Shown: piece after piece, positions 11,601-33,900 of the stretch
How the letters are laid out: every line of letters begins with the position of its first letter
Position numbering within the stretch: the stretch's first letter is position 1
DNA from: Salminus brasiliensis
Lineage: Eukaryota > Chordata > Actinopteri > Characiformes > Bryconidae
Assembly: GCF_030463535.1 (NCBI RefSeq)
Contig: NC_132894.1
Span: 32,911,625 to 32,975,624, forward strand
DNA length: 64,000 nt
Direction: 5' to 3'
The notes under the pieces: model-generated
Seen by the model: only the letters and a program-made list of their open reading frames with translations
What the model was told of the DNA's origin: nothing
Database searches by the model: none
Program-made: the position numbers and the translations under genes

Positions 11601-12380
11601 TTCGACCGATGTTATTGCAGATGAGATGAGATAGTCGGAATGAGCTCATTGCAACCTAAAGCGTTTGCTGCTGCAGAAACCTCAAATGACCGAGCTTGTG
11701 ACGCACGGTGTGTAAACATCAGTCTGCTGGCACAACATGCCTTCTGGTTTTGGGTTTTTGTGCTAGCAAGCTTGTTGACTTCATGTTTATGCATGGTCTG
11801 AAGGTCTGAAGCTCTATTTCTGCAAGCACATTCCTCTGACTCCCTACCCCCACACAAACCCCAGTCCAATTACAGCTAGGTTTCAAAGAAATTGACAGGA
11901 AATGTGTGCAAACGTGTGTGTGTGTGTGTGTGTGAAGACCTGAGTAAGCCACCACCTCCCCCTTCTACCAGATGGGAATTCAGAAAGAGAGTGAGCAAGA
12001 GCGAGAGAAAAGCAGTGTGTGTTTCTCATCAGCTCCATCATTTCAACTCCGTCTGCACCTCTGTGGTTTGTGGAGGCAACTTCTTCTACATGAACACCTG
12101 GTACGTCCTGCTTTACCTTCTCAGCCCCACTCTGTTCTCCTCAGCCGTCTTTAATCTACCTCTTTAACTTCTCAGAGAACGCTCTTGGGCATGTGTGTGT
12201 ATGTTTCTACTTTCCTGCTGTAAATGGATCCAGTGTATCGTGGACTGATAGCCGGGACGTAGCCTGGCCGCTTCTTGGCTGAGGTCTGCATGTGGGTGTT
12301 CACTGTGGAGAGTTGCCCAATGGCCCCTGAGATATTTGTTTATTTATATTTAGCTGCCTCATGCGACTTCCAGGTGGTCA
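8641..12380. other. Long gene-free stretch
   Basis: No exon that I can connect to a known family. It holds a short accagc-type fragment (8900-8960), a poly-T/C tract (9485-9540), a degenerate tandem repeat at 11145-11460 and a (GT)n run at 11912-11934. Open frames such as 9443-9778 have no recognisable features. Confidence 0.4.
11145..11465. repeat. Degenerate tandem repeat, ~80-105 bp unit
   Basis: Three to four diverged units marked by aaaagtttgtggacatagct, aaatgcttgtggatctagct and aaaagtttgtagacacaact at 11152, 11234 and 11339, each followed by gttagc/cctagcc and a gagctttt/caaaag segment. Confidence 0.6.
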
Positions 12381-12384
12381 CAGT

Positions 12385-13980
12385 TAGGGAAAAGCTCAAC
12401 TTTTCGGACCTGAAACAGCAACTCAAAACATCGGTTCCCAAAAGGGTTCTTTTGAGCCGCAGTCATCAAAAAGGACACTGTACAGCTCTGAGAAAGAGTT
12501 CTATGGCCTGTAACAATGGGTGAAACCCTTTTCGGTCCTGCACAGTACCATATGCTAGATGTTTTCCAGTGTACGTTCCTAAAGAAAGGTTCTTTGAGAG
12601 TTCTTCCAAGGCTGTGGGTCTGGACAGGTCTAGGAAAAACGTATCTCATCTCATATCAGAGTTTTACGCCCATGAAACACCTTCCATGGTAAAATCTTGT
12701 AGGGAATCAAAGGTGTTTTCGTCTACTTCCTTAAAACAAAGTTTCTTCAAGGGTTCTTGAGTAAAGGCAGAGGTTCTACATATCATTTGGATGCTGTAGT
12801 GGTTATTTGTCTGGTTAAAAGGCTCCTCAAATTGATGTCCAGGGAAGAAGATTCTATGTAGATGTTCTAGATGTTCTAGAAGAATGGTTCTGTACGGGCG
12901 AAAAGGGTTCCATCATCATTGCGATTCTGCAACTCGTTCTCAGTACTGTCTAAAGCTTTTTGTGCTTTGAACATATAGAGAAGAACCTGCCTAGACAGAG
13001 AAAGAACCATTCAAACAGTTCTTTAAGTTCTGTATAGAACTACTGCTTTACCAAAGAACCCTTGAAGAACTCTTAAAGGTTCTTCTTCGGTTTCTTCTCC
13101 GTGGGTGGTTTATGGCCATTGCTCTGAAGGCTGAGGATGTTAAGCTTAAAGGAGCATTTCAGCCTAAAGCTAGCCTTGAACACGTTAAGAAGGACTTTCT
13201 AACCAGGAGAAGAACTATTTAAGCAATCAAAAAAGCTGAACTTTTTGGACCTGAAACGGCAACTCTTCAAAACATCGGTTCCCAAAAGGGTTCTTTTGAG
13301 CCGCAGTCTTCAAAAAGGACACTGTACAGCTCTGAGAAAGAGTTCTATGGCCTGTAACAATGGGTGAAACCCTTTTTCGGTCCTGCACAGTACCATATGC
13401 TAGATGTTTTCCAGCGTACGTTCCTAAAGAAAGAAAAGAAAGAAAGGTTCTTCTTTAGTATCTCATCTCATATCAGTTTTACGTCCATGAAACGCCTTCC
13501 ATGGAAGGCTGAGGATGTTAAGCTTAAAAGAGCATTTCGACCTAAAGCTGGCCTTGAACATGTAGAGAGGGACCTTCTAACCAGGAGAAGAACTATTTCA
13601 GCATTCAAGCAATTCTTTAGGTTCTGGAAAGAGAACCATGTAAGGGTGTGGAAGAACCACTTGTCTCACTTGAACCACTTGTTCTTCCAAAGCTTTCAAT
13701 GTTTTTTCCTAGAACTAGGCTCAAAAACATTTAGGACCCTTTATTATTTTATTTAAAGTGTACCATGCAAAACAGCTAAAAGGGTTCTCTGGTTTATACA
13801 AATAGTGGATCCCTTTTTGTGCTATAGAGAAACCTTTTGTAGTGTTCAATAAGGAACTTCCTACAAGAAGGTTGTGTCACTGTATGGGACGAACCATTTT
13901 ACCAAGCATTCAGGTGGTTCTTTCAGTTGTCATGGTTCTGCACAGAACCATTCCCTTTACCAAAGAACCCTCAGGAAACC
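12385..13980. repeat. 'ggttctt/aagaacc' repeat cluster with a ~210-bp direct duplication
   Basis: About 12390-12595 and 13230-13430 are near-identical (shared words catcggttcccaaaagggtt, gtacagctctgagaaagagt, accatatgctagatgttttc). A second module (ggctgaggatgttaagctta, aaccaggagaagaactattt) occurs at 13125, 13505 and 15685. No transposase is visible; probably a non-autonomous DNA element expanded in place. Confidence 0.65.
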
Positions 13981-14159
13981 CATTTTTTAAAAATGCACTT
14001 ACAATTTAGAGGTTAAGGCAAAGCAATGTTATTGACATACAGGAAAATCAGTTAGATGGTAAGGAGAACCCCCAATCTTCATCTTCAGTGGTAGCTGTCA
14101 AGGATTGGATCTATTAGGCTGCAGGAGAACGGTCAGTTCTTGAAGGTGATGGAGGTGTT

Positions 14160-14535
14160 TAAAGCAGGAAAAAATGGTCAAGTGTAAGAATCTGAGCCAC
14201 TTTAACAAGAACCAGGCTGTGACGGCTAGACGACTGGGCCAGAACATCTCCAAAACTTCAGGCAGGTCTTGTTTTTTTTTTGGATATGCTGCGGTCAGTA
14301 CCTACGAAAAGTGCTCCAAGAGAGGACAACTGATGAACCGGCGAAAGGGTCATGGACTCCTAATGCTCAAGGATAGTCATGAAGGCCCCACCTCACAACT
14401 TACAGGACTTCTAACATCTTGGTGCCAGATACCGCAGGATGCCTTTAGAGGTCTTGTGGAGTCCATGCCTCGAACGGTCACAACACAGGGCAACCAATCA
14501 GAACAGAGCTCATTTACATTACTGTACATTGTCAA
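14160..14535 (+). mobile_element. Tc1/mariner-derived MITE, transposase N-terminal remnant
   Basis: The translation starts MVKCKNLSHFNKNQAVTARR and continues with LGQNISKT and VSTYEKCSKRGQLMNRRKGH, the N-terminal helix-turn-helix of a fish Tc1 transposase. It then jumps through [11 protein letters not shown] to the element's end (QDAFRGLVES). The catalytic DDE domain is deleted. Confidence 0.75.
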
Positions 14536-15625
14536 GCATAAACCTTCTATCTCCAGTACGGGGGCTTTACAGGAGAAGGAAAAACCTTCTTAACTTTTAA
14601 TGGATAAAGATTTTATCCCAAGTCATTTTGGATCATTTCTATTGGTCCGTTCTTTATGAAATTTGGACACAATGTAAAAAAAACACATTGTGTAAAAACT
14701 GAGATAAAAAACTAAAAGAAATGGAGATACAATGGAGATACAAGGGTTTTTCTTGACAGTAACGATATACTGGTCTTAAAGGTACAGTAACCAAAACAGT
14801 GTGTTTATTTCTGTTAAATAAACCAGGTTCGAAAGCGCTTCTGTAAACATAAACACGTCTGTTTTTGGGAAATAAACAAAAAATGGATCTCAAAGAATAA
14901 AAAATGCACCAAAAATGTAGGATATGTCCATCATCGTAGTCTTCCTCGGTTTTGTGATTGTGTCTTCTGATCTTATCTTCAGAGCAGTAAAGCGTATTCC
15001 GTGTTGTTCCAGCCGGCAGTGCATCAACGCTGACGTTTTCACTGCCCCCTCACGAGACCGAAGGCATTTCTCTCCACACCAGAGAATCTGTGAGATGAAC
15101 TTTTGCCCAAATCTTCCACCCCACGACTTCTCCCTAAAGATCTGAGGCAGCGTAGGCTTCTGCCTGACCTCTCCATGCGGTCAGAGTCAGAACTTTTCAT
15201 TTTACCGAACTTATAAGGCCATGAAGTGGCGAAAGAGCGCAAGCACCAGGTGGATGGTGATTGTGGGCAGGCCAGGTGGATGACCTCTGACTGAGGCGAC
15301 TGAGGCTGGCAGCCGGTTCATCTGAAGCGCTGGGTGGAATTTCAGTGTACAATTAGTGTGGAACCACAGTGGGTTAAGGCATGTTATCACAGGCGTGGTC
15401 GACTCCATGTGGCGTTGCATTCTTTAATGCTGATCCACCGAAGATCTACTCTAATGCTAACTGAAACTTAGCACTGTATGACACAGCAGGTTTCTGGAGC
15501 CATAAACATCCTATGAACTGCCGGTGAACTGTGAGAGTCCATAAAGTGGATTATCTACGGCTCTCAGTATTGGTGTCATTATCAGGTTATGATTAGATAG
15601 GTTTCAATTTCAGCACAGACGTACG
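14536..15625. other. No gene recognised
   Basis: About 1.1 kb without identifiable coding or repeat content beyond AT-rich patches. Confidence 0.4.
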
Positions 15626-15629
15626 AGTG

Positions 15630-16000
15630 GGTTCTTCTTCGGTTTCTTCTCCATGGGTGGTCAATGGTGACCATTGCTTTGAAGGCTGAGGATGTTAAGC
15701 TTAAAGGAGCATTTCGGCCTAAAGCTAGCCTTGAACACGTTGAGAAGAACCTTCTAACCAGGAGAAGAACTATTTAAGCAATCAAACGATTCTTTAGGTT
15801 CTGGAAAGAGAACCATGTAATGATGTGGATAAACCACTTGTCCTTTCAAAGCTTTCATGGCAAAGCTTTCACTGTGGAAACAGTGGAACCCCTTTGGGTA
15901 CTAGAAACCTTTTCTTAAATGTTCTAACTGTCTCCTAGAGGTTTTTATTGTATGGAAAGAACCATTTTAACAGGCTAAAATCCTTAAGCAATCAGATTCA
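15630..16000 (+). repeat. Copy of the 'ggttctt' repeat module
   Basis: ttcttcggtttcttctccat, ggctgaggatgttaagctta and aaccaggagaagaactattt repeat the modules at 13085-13230 and 13500-13640 with few differences. Confidence 0.6.
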
Positions 16001-16006
16001 GCTGTA

Positions 16007-16365
16007 CACTATATGGGGACAGAAGTATTGGGACACCTGCTTATTCATTGTTTCATCCAAAATTAAAGGTAATAAAAAAGAGTAATAAGCATTAGCGATG
16101 TCAGGATGTCGGATGATGATTGCCACCCCACCTCATCCCCAACTCATCCCAAAGGTATTGGATGGAGCACCACCATCCATCATTCCAGAGAACACAGTTC
16201 TTCCACTGCTCCACAGCTCAATGCTGGGGGGCTTTGTGCCCCTCTACTAGCTCACGTCTGGCTTAAGGCAACATGGTTCCGATAGGTTCATGTTTCTCTG
16301 CTCCAGAGAGTCCTATTCTATTGGCAATACTTCTCTACAGGGACTAGACAAGCATCTGTAATTTT
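16007..16365 (-). mobile_element. MITE family B, truncated copy
   Basis: Begins with cactatatggggacagaagt attgggacacc (terminal repeat) and runs through the family landmarks to ctctacagggactagacaag, where it stops short of the other terminus. Confidence 0.65.
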
Positions 16366-16389
16366 TCAAAACCCCCCCTCCCTTCAAGA

Positions 16390-16765
16390 GACACTATAGG
16401 GACAAAAGTATTGAGACATCTGTTTATTTCTTCTAAAATCAAGGGTATTAAAAAGAGTTTATCCTGCTTTTGTTGGAGTAACTGTCTCTACTGTCCATGG
16501 AAGAAGGCTTTCAAGATTTTGGAGAAGCACTGCCATGAGAATTTGATTGCATCCATCAACAAGAGCGTTAGCGAGGTCAGAATGTCAGATGATCCACCTC
16601 ACCTTGTCCTAAAATATTGTATGGAGTACCATCCATCCTTCCATTACCCCTCTAGCCCACCCCGGCATTAGTCATGGTGACAATAGGTTCATGCATATCT
16701 GCTGAGAAGTTGAATGTATTCATTAGTCGGGGTGTCCACAAACATTTGGACATATTGTGTACAAC
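16390..16765 (-). mobile_element. MITE family B, second adjacent copy
   Basis: Begins with cactatagggacaaaagtat and ends with ggtgtccacaaacatttgga catattgtg, so both inverted termini are present. The middle differs from other copies. It lies only about 270 bp upstream of gene 1. Confidence 0.65.
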
Positions 16766-16897
16766 AACGCAGTTCACTCTCAGGACAGTTGTGGCACCAC
16801 TAGCAGGACAAACAAGCAGATCTAGTGAGGGTCTCATTTTTTTCCTTTCGAGTGTCCCTTTTAAGTGTCCAAAATAAGCTTCACATTTGTCTTGCAG

Positions 16898-17032
16898 GTA
16901 CTATCAGCAAAGAGTTTTGGATGCTAATGTTCTCAACCTTCCTTCCTTACAGCCATGTCTCCATGTTAGCGTGAAGACGACGAGAACAGCCTCGCCCGAA
17001 ACCGTCCTACGCCTCTAAAGCGTCATCCAGTC
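16898..17032 (+). other. Probable 5' UTR segment of gene 1 with two short upstream ORFs
   Basis: Two acceptor-like sites precede the start codon: cttgcag ending at 16897, and ttccttacag ending at 16952. This suggests a non-coding first exon further upstream that splices in here. Between 16953 and the start are two upstream ATGs (ccATGtctccATGttag), opening very short ORFs that stop after four and three codons. No TATA box was found for gene 1 in this stretch. The UTR limits are inferred and no promoter is assigned. Confidence 0.4.
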
Positions 17033-28921
<11,889 letters not shown>

Positions 28922-30821
28922 TCAATAGCCTGAAGCTAAACTGATGCAGTAACTGATTACAGCAGGTTTTTTCACTTAACTTGCATTGCCTAGAAGAGGC
29001 CATTTCGCTTAACGATGGGCTGAGTGAGTAAGTGAGTAAGTGATGCCTTGCCCAGCCTTGCTACTGTGGTATTAGCATTGCTATCATGTCGGCTGCAGAA
29101 GGCCTCATCCTGCATCGCCACCGAGTTCATGTGTTCCTGGGCCCTTTACCAGGCAGGGTCACAGGAAATGCTACATGAAACATAATAGAGGTCATTTTAT
29201 GCCACAGAACCTAATTTAACATAAAAAATGTTGAAATGCCAATAATTAAATAGTGTGTATGATGATTAGTCTATGGCTCCTCCCCCTTACTGCTTATTCC
29301 CATCAGCAGGTTAGTACTCCCCCTATCGCATGGGCTGAGGCCTTCATATTCTCAGACTCCTGACCATGGAGGACTGTGGTATTGAAGGGATTTGAACTTG
29401 ACAAACAAGCAGGCAGTTAGACAGTTGCTCCACTCCTGAGCTGTGAAGCCGTGTACATTTCTGTGTCCGAGAAAAAACAGTAACTTTTTTTGTAGTGTAA
29501 TTTCACAGCTCTTGGAGTGGCCCTACGGTCTAAAAAGACCCTGTAATCAGTTACTGCATCATTTTAAGTTGCCCTGACTTTACATTTCTAACAGTGTACC
29601 AAAAACAGCATCGCTTCGGCAGCTTAGCGAACAGCATCTGTTTGACGCCATATCGTGTGCAGTCCTGTGAAACCCATATACCGCAGGTAGCACAGCAGGT
29701 ATTCCCTGTCTGTCGCATTAAGGTTGCAAAGGAATTTGTTCCATCTGTTTGATGAACACTGGATTCTCCTACAACGGCTCCACACGTCCCGCACTGCGGA
29801 GAACTGGCAGAATTGAAGCTGAGTTTGATCTGAGTTTGAAGCCTGTAACAGATTTATACTGCTCTTTTTAATAAACATATTTGGTCACCCAATGAAAAGG
29901 TTCCTCTTTTTTTAGACGATTCTTCTGTGCCGTTGCTGATGGGTTGAGATGAGTAAGGCTTCACTATTAGAGGCTCTGTGAACATGAACAGTGTTGTGCA
30001 AACTGCTGGTCTACATCACCAGTAATCCTGAACAGAACTGCTTACGTTCTCAGTGTTCTCGAGGATAGTGTGACGCACTTCCATTACTTCACGTGAGACA
30101 GTGTTTACTCTTATTGATACTTAAATTCGTCCATATTTAAGATAAACCCCTTAAAAAGCATGTGGGCTGCAAACCTTCCCCTTTTGAAACCTTGTACTCC
30201 AGTTTATGTTAATATGTTAAACTTGTACTCCAGTTTATGTTAATATAATATTATACGTATTCTGTTTCTCTCTTTTTCTATTGAAATTCATAAGATTATG
30301 TTGTGATTATGTAAATGGAGGAACTGCAAAGTAAGAATTTTCAGTGTAATTTGTGCTTGTTTTTGCTCATGACAATAAACTCTTCAATCTTGAATCTAAA
30401 AACAGTGTTATTAGTCAAATGCTGCTTCTTCTCTCTGGTTTGTAACTCTCTGGTTACAAACAGGACCAGAAAATACAGCATTAACACTGTATAGCAGAGG
30501 GAACCTCACCCCAAGCAACAAATGATTAAACTCAGAGTGCATTACAGTCATCTTTCTGTTCTGTAAATTCTTAAGAAAGAGCATATAAACAGCCAGTTAG
30601 AGCAGATGTTTAATTCTAGGGGATAAATGTCACACGTGGATAATATTATAAGAGAAATAGGAGAAACAGGAAAAGGATATAATATTTGATGACTGCTGTG
30701 CCAGTTTGTGAGTAATGACTAATTTTTAGTGTAAGGAAGTGGTTAGGGAGTGGGGAGTGGGTTTCGACTGTCAGCATTTGTATATTTCACACTCAGTGAT
30801 GAATCCTCCTCTGTACACGCA
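28922..30821. other. Intergenic region between genes 1 and 2
   Basis: Holds the presumed 3' UTR of gene 1 and a segment at 29753-29880 that reappears after gene 2 (42318-42430). It also holds a gacaataaactcttcaatct repeat-like tail near 30371 and a 9-bp inverted repeat GTTTGTAAC/GTTACAAAC near 30438-30461. No further gene. Confidence 0.5.
29870..29875 (+). other. Candidate polyadenylation signal, gene 1
   Basis: AATAAA about 0.95 kb after the gene 1 stop, followed by a T-rich segment. A second AATAAA at 30374-30379 (gacaataaactcttcaatc) looks more like the tail of a dispersed repeat. A related segment occurs at 42318-42430 after gene 2. Confidence 0.35.
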
Positions 30822-30834
30822 GTTATTCATTAAA
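30822..30834 (+). promoter_or_regulatory. HNF1-like site upstream of gene 2
   Basis: GTTATTCATTAAA closely matches the palindromic HNF1 consensus GTTAATNATTAAC (11 of 12 defined positions fit or nearly fit by eye) and lies 24 bp before the TATA-like box. HNF1 is a known activator of the mammalian intestinal/hepatic ANPEP promoter. Binding here is inferred. Confidence 0.45.
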
Positions 30835-30858
30835 TTAGGTCACTTCCTTCCTAAAAAG

Positions 30859-30865
30859 ATATAAG
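30859..30865 (+). promoter_or_regulatory. TATA-like box of aminopeptidase gene 2
   Basis: ATATAAG lies 40 bp before the chosen start codon and aligns with TATATAAG before gene 3. A start of transcription about 30 bp downstream would leave a 5' UTR of roughly 15 nt and would exclude the ATG at 30872. Confidence 0.5.
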
Positions 30866-30904
30866 CAAGAAATGCCTCCTCAAACTTCACTCAAACCCGC
30901 AGAC

Positions 30905-33900
30905 ATGGGGAAGGGCTTGTACATTAGCAGGCCCGTGGGGATCGCTGCGCTAGTCTTTGCCGCCATAGCCGTAGCCACTATCATCGCTATTTCAGTGGTC
31001 TTCCAGTTCAGAGGTGTGGTAAAGCCTTACATAAATGAGACCGACCTGTGGAAGAACTACAGGCTACCCAGCACTCTCTCACCCCGGTACTACAACATCA
31101 CCCTGTGGCCTCAACTTGTGCCGGATGCCAACGGCACGTACATCTTCACCGGACATTCAGGAGTGGCCTTCGCATGCGTGAAAGAAACAGGCCTGATCCT
31201 CATTCATTCCAACAAGCTGAACTACAGTCTGACGCCAGACGGACACCATGCCAAGCTGACCGGTTTGGATGGTGCTAAAGCTCCAGCCATTAAGAAAACA
31301 TGGCTTGAAGTGGAAACCCAGTATCTGGTGGTTCAGCTCAGCGAGACTCTGCAGGTTGGACAGACCTACTGGCTCTACATGGAGTTCCAAGGAGAGCTGG
31401 CCAATGACCTCCGTGGGTTTTACAGAAGTGAATACTTTGAGGCTGGAGTGAAGAAGTAAGACGTGTTTTGGTTTTCACTGGTAAAATGTGTAAAATATGT
31501 TATTTGACTTATTGATGTCATTTCACTGATACCCACACTCTCCACCCTTCACTCCTCCACCAGACTACACCAGACCAGGACACAGCCACCTGCCTCATAT
31601 TGTGTAGGTCTGCCTTGTGCCAAAACAGCTCTGACTCATTAGAGCATTAACTTAACAAGACCTCAGAAGGTCTCCGGCACCAAGGCGTTAGCTCAGATCC
31701 TGTAATTTAGCATTAGCTACTGTATTACACTAGATTTACAATATACCAGCTTTATCAGCCCCAAACCTGTGAAAGCCCAGATTACTATGGGTTGACACTT
31801 ATGGTCTACTGACTAGTACAGTGTATATATGATGTATAGTAAAGCATCATATCATATAAAACCGGGAAATAAATTCGGTAAAAAATGTATAAATTGAGTC
31901 GTGAACGTAGCATTTCATATTTGGAAAATTCCTTCTGCCAAATTATAGCTAGTTCCTTAACCAGAAACTTATTGCTACGTTACAGAAGCAAACTCCACTC
32001 ACTGCACAGCCTCATATGGAACATTGTTTGGTCCATAACCTCTAGTACTGCATCTGTGTTAACACCTCAAATTTTTATGTCTTGGCATGTTTACGTTAAT
32101 TTACGTTAAATTTGCGTTAATTTACGTTCATTTACGTGAATATTTTTCATGTGTTTGAACGCATTAAGGTATCAGAAATGAACTAGATCTAGTTCTATAT
32201 CCTGCTGTTGGAATCTCATATGACTGAATATCTACTGATTGTTTGGGCAGAGTTGTTGCCACCACACAGATGCAGCCCACCGACGCCAGGAAAGCTTTCC
32301 CATGTTTTGATGAGCCGGCGATGAAGGCCGTTTTCCACATGACGCTTATTCATCCAATCGGCACGGTGGCTCTATCTAACGGCATGGAAAAGGGTAAGCA
32401 GGCATTTCTATCACAGTACTGACATCCCAGAGTTGCCAGATATTCCACACAACATTCAAACCCATAATATTCAGAATTAAAAAAAAAAACAACATTGCTA
32501 AGTGGTTGCTATGTTATACCAGGTGGTTGCTGTGGTGTTTCTAAGTGGCTTCTACTGTGTTAATAGGTGATTGCTAGTTGTGATAGCTATGGCATCTCAG
32601 GTGTTTGCAAAGATGTTGCTAAATGTTTGTTAGATGGTTGCTAGGGTGTTGTAATGTGGTTGCAAGGCAGTTGCTATGATATCCCAAGTGCTTATATGGG
32701 GTTGCTAGGCAGGTGCTGTGGTGTTTCTAGGTGGCTCCTATAGTGTTAATAAGTGATTGCTGTGGTATCCTGGGTGGTTGCTTGGATGTTGCTAAGTAGT
32801 TGCCTGATGATCGCTACCCAGTTGGTATGGTATCCCAGGTGGTTGTTATGGTGCTGGGGTGTTGTATTGCCCCTGGTGGTGACTGATATAGGGGACTGTA
32901 TGTTTAGTATACCTGTATTTCAGTGGACTTTCTGTGACCATCTGTTTTTGTTTTTTAGGCATGAAGACGATCGTCCTGAGAAATCAAAAGGTTCTGCAGA
33001 CCAACTTCCAACCAACTGAAAAGATGTCGACGTACCTTTTAGCTTTTGTCGTCAGTGAATTCGCCTCCACCAGGACAGCAGCAGAAGCCAAGGTTTTGGT
33101 AAGAACTTTCCAGTGTTCACGGCATCAAATCCAACGTTCCTCATTAATTTCATGTACGTTTTAATGTGAGATGCTTCTTTTTTAGATCCGAATCTGGGCT
33201 CGGAGAGCAGCCATTGAAGCTGGACAGGGGGACTATGCCCTGAGCATCACTGGCCCCATCCTTGATTTCTTTCAGAATTACTACAGCTCAAAATATCCAC
33301 TACCAAAATCAGGTGTGAATCTCGCATTGAATTGTTGGGTGGTAAACCGTTGTGGTCAGAAGGTCACATACACTCCTCAGGTTCTTCAGAAATCAACACA
33401 GGGTCAAAACTATACATACAAGGCCCTGTATGCACTGTACAACCCAAATGGGGCCCATGTTTAACCCCTCCTGGTCCCATCACTGACCCTGGTGGACATC
33501 CATATTTTGGGCCAACATGAAACCTGAGGCCGAAATGTTCTGGTTCACAGTTGGGCCACACATACAGGCCCCACATGGGATGCCACACTTTCTGCTATCC
33601 CAGATCAAGAACAGTTCAGAAATCAATGAAAATCCAGTATTGCCAATATACTGTATGTGGAGTGTATGTAAACCTCTCAGCACTATATACATTCGGTGTT
33701 GTGAGAATTCTACTCTCTCTCTCTGCCTACAGACCAAATCGCACTGCCTGATTTCAGTGCTGGAGCCATGGAGAACTGGGGTTTGATCACGTACAGGGAA
33801 GAATCCCTTCTGTATGACCCCAGTATGTCCTCCAATGGAGACCAAGAATGGGTGTCGACTGTAATTTCTCATGAGCTTGCTCACATGGTACGAACATTTC

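Noticed and set aside
13364-13756. 130-codon plus-strand open frame
   Set aside because: Lies in the 'ggttctt' repeat family and has no recognisable protein features.
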